Shown one piece after another: positions 6,381 through 8,920 of a stretch of 8,920 nucleotides of DNA. Position 1 is the stretch's first letter; each line of letters opens with the position of its first letter. Source of the DNA: Phenylobacterium aquaticum. GTDB lineage: Bacteria > Pseudomonadota > Alphaproteobacteria > Caulobacterales > Caulobacteraceae. The notes below the pieces were generated by a model. The model saw only the letters and a program-made list of their open reading frames with translations. It did no database searches and was not told where the DNA came from. The position numbers and the translations under genes are program-made. The DNA is taken from positions 1 through 8,920 of the forward strand of contig NZ_CANCLE010000158.1 in NCBI RefSeq assembly GCF_947378715.1. The letters are read 5' to 3'.

Positions 6381-7253
6381 ATGACCTCTCCGCTTTCCAA
6401 ACTCGGCATCGGCTCCGGCCAGTTCGCCCTCGACCAGGCCAGCGTCCGCGGACGCCCGCGCTCGGCCGAGGTCCGCGACATGCTGGAGATCGCCGCGCGC
6501 TCGCGTCTGTCCGTCCTGGACGTCGCCGGCCACTCGCCCCAGGCCGACGGCGCACTCGCCGATGTCCTGCCGCGTCCCAATCCCTTCGACGTCTGCATCT
6601 CGACGGTCCGCGCTGATCGCGGCCCCGACCTGGTCGAGGCCGAAGCCCGCGCCGCCCTGCGCCGGCTGGGCGTCGAGCAGGCCGAATGCATCTTCGTGCC
6701 CTCGGCCTCCGAGCTGTTCGGCCCCCATGGCCTGGCCATGTGGGACCGCCTGCGCGCGCTGAAGGACCAGGGCGTCACCCGCAAGATCGGCGTCTCGGTC
6801 TTCGCCTCCGACGATCCCCTGGGCGTCGCCCGCCGCTTCCGCCCGGACGTGGTCCAGGCCCCGGCCAGCCTGCTCGACCAGCGGCTGATCGTCGACGGCA
6901 CGCTGGCCGCCATCGCCGAGATGGGCATGCAGGTCCATCTGCGCTCGATCTTCCTGAACGGCTTGCTGCTGCTGCCGCCGGACCGCGCGCCGAACCATCT
7001 GAAGGCCGCCGCCGCCCGCATCTCCCGCGCCCGCCGGCTGATCGCCGAGGGCCGCAGCGACCCGCTGCAGGCCGCCCTCGGCTTCGCGCTCTCCCGTCCC
7101 GAGGCCCACACCGTGTTGGTGGGCGTGGCCTCGGCCGCCGAACTCAACGCGGTGATCGCCGCGGCCGCCAACCCGCCCCCGGACCTCGACTGGGACGACA
7201 TGGCCATCGACGACCCCGTCGCCCTCGATCCCCGCGCCTGGGCCGCCGCCTAG
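6381..7253 (+). CDS. Aldo/keto reductase-fold protein with a degenerate catalytic tetrad
   Basis: The 290-residue protein aligns along its length with the AKR subfamily often found near sugar cytidylyltransferases. Matching segments are KLGIGSGQFALD (7-18), LSVLDVAG (43-50), GVTRKIGVSVF (131-141), DVVQAPASLLDQRL (156-169), VHLRSIFLNGLLL (185-197) and HTVLVGVASAAEL (243-255). AKRs normally use Asp, Tyr, Lys and His. Here only the Asp (D47) is kept; by position the Tyr is S52, the Lys of the TK motif is V76 and the His is P107. The NADPH-binding C-terminal features look better preserved. It may therefore be a non-reductase, or use altered chemistry. I place the start at ATG 6381 because the conserved N-terminal strand begins six residues later; there is no clear Shine-Dalgarno. 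An SpsF-like gene follows 44 bases downstream, so the two are probably cotranscribed. Confidence 0.82.
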   Translation: MTSPLSKLGIGSGQFALDQASVRGRPRSAEVRDMLEIAARSRLSVLDVAGHSPQADGALADVLPRPNPFDVCISTVRADRGPDLVEAEARAALRRLGVEQAECIFVPSASELFGPHGLAMWDRLRALKDQGVTRKIGVSVFASDDPLGVARRFRPDVVQAPASLLDQRLIVDGTLAAIAEMGMQVHLRSIFLNGLLLLPPDRAPNHLKAAAARISRARRLIAEGRSDPLQAALGFALSRPEAHTVLVGVASAAELNAVIAAAANPPPDLDWDDMAIDDPVALDPRAWAAA

Positions 7254-7284
7254 GCGCGTCCCTCGGCCCGGGTAAGGCGCTCAG

Positions 7285-7290
7285 AAGGAG
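7285..7290 (+). promoter_or_regulatory. Shine-Dalgarno that decides the GTG start of the SpsF-like gene
   Basis: AAGGAG ends seven bases before GTG at 7298. The nearest ATG in frame is at codon 10, inside the conserved QARM motif, so this site supports the GTG start. Confidence 0.8.
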
Positions 7291-7297
7291 CCCGCCC

Positions 7298-8008
7298 GTG
7301 ATCCTCGCCATACTGCAAGCCCGCATGACCTCGCCCCGCCTGCCCGGCAAGGCGATGGCGCCCCTGCGCGGCGAGCCGATGATCTGGCGCCAGGTGGAAC
7401 GCATTCGCCAGGCCCGCTGCCTGACCCGACTGATTGTCGCCACCAGCGGCGAGGCGGTGGACGATCCCCTGGCCAGCTTCCTGGTCTCCCGGGGTCAGAC
7501 CGTCTTCCGGGGCGCCTCCGAGAACCTGTCGCGGCGCTTCATGCGCTGTGTCGAGGCGGCCGGCCCCGTGCGCCACGTGGTCCGCATCAAGGGCGACAGT
7601 CCCTTCGTGGACCCTGGCCTGATCGACGAGACCGTCCGCCTGGCCCTGGCGTCGCGGGCCGACTACGTCTCCAACCGGGTCCAGCGGAGCTTTCCCCTGG
7701 GTCTGGAGGTCGAGGTGGTCACCGCCGAGGCCCTGATCCGCACGGCCACCGAGGCCGATGAGGCCACGGCCGCCGGAACCTCGCCCCTCGCCCAGATCCG
7801 CGCCCGGCCCGATCGCTATCCCCAGGCCCATGTCCTGGCGCGCCGCGACGTCTCCGCCCTCGACTGGCGGGTGAAGACCTCGGCCGACATGGCCTTCGCC
7901 CGGGGGGTCTATGACGCTCTCTACCCCGCCGATCCCGGCTTCGGCCTGGAGGACGTGCTGAGCATCCTCCAGGGCCGTCACGATCTGGCGGAGTGGGCGG
8001 CGGCCTAA
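7298..8008 (+). CDS. SpsF-like cytidylyltransferase (NTP-transferase fold)
   Basis: The 236-residue protein begins at GTG. It carries the SpsF/NeuA-like signature QARMTSPRLPGK at 7-18, LIVATS at 45-50, VFRGASENLSRRF at 69-81, VRIKGDSPFVDP at 95-106 (D100 metal-binding), ADYVSN at 121-126, FPLGLEVEVVTAEAL at 132-146 and the C-terminal RVKTSADMAFARGVYDALYP at 191-210. The family is annotated as spore-coat polysaccharide protein SpsF or acylneuraminate cytidylyltransferase and is thought to activate sugars or similar acids with CTP for surface or flagellar glycans. The REHV(T) element usually found after the GLxxEV segment is replaced near residues 158-162 by AAGTS, so substrate or chemistry may differ. 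No NeuB-like synthase or glycosyltransferase is in the window. It follows the AKR-like gene in a probable two-gene operon and converges on the GlyRS-like gene with interlocked stops. Confidence 0.85.
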   Translation: MILAILQARMTSPRLPGKAMAPLRGEPMIWRQVERIRQARCLTRLIVATSGEAVDDPLASFLVSRGQTVFRGASENLSRRFMRCVEAAGPVRHVVRIKGDSPFVDPGLIDETVRLALASRADYVSNRVQRSFPLGLEVEVVTAEALIRTATEADEATAAGTSPLAQIRARPDRYPQAHVLARRDVSALDWRVKTSADMAFARGVYDALYPADPGFGLEDVLSILQGRHDLAEWAAA

Positions 8009-8754
8009 CGGTCCGCCGCCACGCTCCAGTTGTAGACACAGCGGTCCAGGCCGATGGCGATCTCCAGCACCTTGACCTCGACCTCGCGGACCTGGCCGGC
8101 CTTGCTGGTGAAGCGCGCCCGCTCGGGGAAATCGGTGCGGCGCGAGATGGAGGCGATCTCCATCCACTTGTCGCCGTTGTCGACCTCCACATCCATGGTC
8201 ACCTCGGCATAGGCCGGCAGCCGATCCGAGGGGACGACCCGGGCCGGCAGGCCGGTCAGGGTGGCGATCATCCGGCGAACCGGCTCCAGGACGCCGGCGT
8301 GATAGTCGTTGGCCGTGTCGGCGGCGTAGGCGCACTGGAACTCCTGCTGCCAGAACTCCTTCAGCCGCATGTGCCGGGTGGTCTGGTCCTGTTCGCGGCG
8401 GAAGGACTTGCCCGCCTGCCAGACGCAGAGCGGCAGGCGTACGCCCTCATGGGCGCCCAGCAGATGCTGCATATAGGCGTAGGTCGAGGGCGTGGTCTCC
8501 GGCCGCAGGACCAGTTCCAGGTCATGGGGACTGAGCTGTTGCTGCACGAAGACGTCGCCGGCGTCGTAGGCGTCGGAGATCAGCGACCGGGGCGTGAGCA
8601 CCGGCGCCTCGACCCGGCGGACATCCCAGGCGGGGTTGGCGGATTTCAGGTGGGCCGAAATCTCGGCGGCGAAGTGGGCGAGCATCATGTCGCGCACGCG
8701 GATCTCGCGGTCGGTCCAGTGGACCAGGCCGTTGGCGGCATAGAGGGACAGCAC
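8005..8754 (-). CDS. Stand-alone class II aminoacyl-tRNA synthetase core, glycyl-tRNA synthetase type
   Basis: The 249-residue protein starts at GTG. It shows class II motif 1 (about 28-56, ending RRVEAPVLTP), LRPETTPSTYAYM at 83-95 (the RPET signature of dimeric GlyRS), complete motif 2 (118-140, FRRE, then R130 and EFWQQEF), KWMEIASISRRTDF at 196-209 (like the GlyRS substrate segment with E-x-x-x-I-x-x-R-T-D) and motif 3 (EIAIGLDR at 231-238). It ends 11 residues after motif 3, so the C-terminal anticodon-binding domain of GlyRS/ThrRS/ProRS is absent. The downstream DNA codes the SpsF-like protein in antisense, so this is not a recent truncation. Adenylate-forming residues appear intact, suggesting amino-acid activation, possibly of glycine, with transfer to a non-standard acceptor. 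Other options are a tRNA-like or carrier-protein ligase or a regulator. The real function is unknown. Confidence 0.82.
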   Translation of the reverse strand: MLSLYAANGLVHWTDREIRVRDMMLAHFAAEISAHLKSANPAWDVRRVEAPVLTPRSLISDAYDAGDVFVQQQLSPHDLELVLRPETTPSTYAYMQHLLGAHEGVRLPLCVWQAGKSFRREQDQTTRHMRLKEFWQQEFQCAYAADTANDYHAGVLEPVRRMIATLTGLPARVVPSDRLPAYAEVTMDVEVDNGDKWMEIASISRRTDFPERARFTSKAGQVREVEVKVLEIAIGLDRCVYNWSVAADR

Positions 8755-8761
8755 GATGGGC

Positions 8762-8767
8762 TTCCTT
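8762..8767 (-). promoter_or_regulatory. Shine-Dalgarno supporting the GTG start of the GlyRS-like gene
   Basis: On the minus strand AAGGAA ends seven bases before GTG at 8754. The frame is open further upstream to the window edge but has no ATG, GTG or TTG closer to this site, so GTG 8754 is the best start. Confidence 0.65.
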
Positions 8768-8801
8768 GAAGAGGTCTGAGAGGTCGGGCTTGGGGCTTTA
8801 C

Positions 8802-8821
8802 GTCTCCGGCTCGGCGGAGAC
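8802..8821. repeat. Perfect 7-bp stem hairpin in the leader of the GlyRS-like gene
   Basis: GTCTCCG (8802-8808) and CGGAGAC (8815-8821) form a perfect inverted repeat around a six-base loop, about 47 bases before the GlyRS-like GTG. No T-run follows on the minus strand (it continues GTAAAGCCCC), so it is not a typical intrinsic terminator. It may be a terminator for the gene to the right, a leader structure, or chance in GC-rich DNA. Confidence 0.35.
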
Positions 8822-8849
8822 CGCGAGGCGCAAGGGCCCGGCTCCGCGC

Positions 8850-8920
8850 TTATCCGAAGACGCGCAGACCTCGGCCGCCGGACGCGAGGCGCGTCGGCTG
8901 GGCGGCGGACTTCATCTGGG
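8850..8920 (-). CDS. Possible C-terminal end of a further minus-strand gene (runs off right edge)
   Basis: Read from the right edge on the minus strand, one frame gives QMKSAAQPTRLASGGRGL then RVFG and a TAA stop at 8850-8852. Most third positions in this frame are G or C (about 18 of 21), as in the real genes here, which the other frames do not show as well. Only 22 residues are visible and they match no family I recognise. If real, it would end about 95 bases before the GlyRS-like start. Confidence 0.35.
   Translation of the reverse strand, partial: QMKSAAQPTRLASGGRGLRVFG

Noticed and set aside
7250..8335. Long minus-strand frame across spsF and the GlyRS-like gene
   Set aside because: It overlaps two genes with clear motifs in other frames, and its composition is that of a shadow frame.
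1..8920. CRISPR arrays, IS elements, tRNA or rRNA genes
   Set aside because: No spaced direct repeats, transposase motifs, terminal inverted repeats, or tRNA or rRNA-like stretches were seen.

Overview
The window is GC-rich, with third codon positions almost all G or C, tight four-base gene overlaps, few AT-rich stretches and several weak or absent Shine-Dalgarno sites. This suggests a high-GC alphaproteobacterium of the Caulobacter/Phenylobacterium type. The assignment is inferred from composition and gene content; there is no rRNA or other phylogenetic marker in the window.

Left edge (1-155): the first 37 codons of a ParD-like ribbon-helix-helix antitoxin on the minus strand. It is preceded by a strong Shine-Dalgarno and a 31-base near-perfect palindrome that looks like its operator. 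The palindrome overlaps the stop codon of the next gene upstream, a MocA-like molybdopterin cytidylyltransferase (140-757, minus).

Centre (790-4703, plus): a compact molybdenum cofactor operon in the order moaA-moaD-moaE-moaB-moaC-moeA. Three bases separate moaA from moaD, and every later junction is an ATGA overlap. These proteins take GTP to cyclic pyranopterin monophosphate (MoaA, MoaC), to molybdopterin (MoaD, MoaE), to adenylylated molybdopterin (MoaB) and to molybdate insertion (MoeA). A flavodoxin-fold NAD(P)H:FMN reductase (4732-5295) follows in the same direction. Converging on it is an XdhC/CoxI-family chaperone (5292-6284, minus). MocA on one side and XdhC on the other point to the cytosine-dinucleotide (MCD) form of the cofactor, used by xanthine dehydrogenase-type hydroxylases, although no such hydroxylase is in the window.

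Right part (6285-8920): a short divergent spacer, then an aldo/keto reductase-fold protein (6381-7253, plus) that has lost three of the four residues of the usual catalytic tetrad. Next is an SpsF-like cytidylyltransferase (7298-8008, plus). Converging on it is an unusual stand-alone class II aminoacyl-tRNA synthetase core of glycyl-tRNA synthetase type (8005-8754, minus), which keeps motifs 1-3 but has no anticodon-binding domain. A possible C-terminal end of one more minus-strand gene touches the right edge.

The strongest candidates for something undescribed are the stand-alone GlyRS-like enzyme, the degenerate AKR/SpsF-like pair beside it, and the operator embedded in the mocA stop codon.
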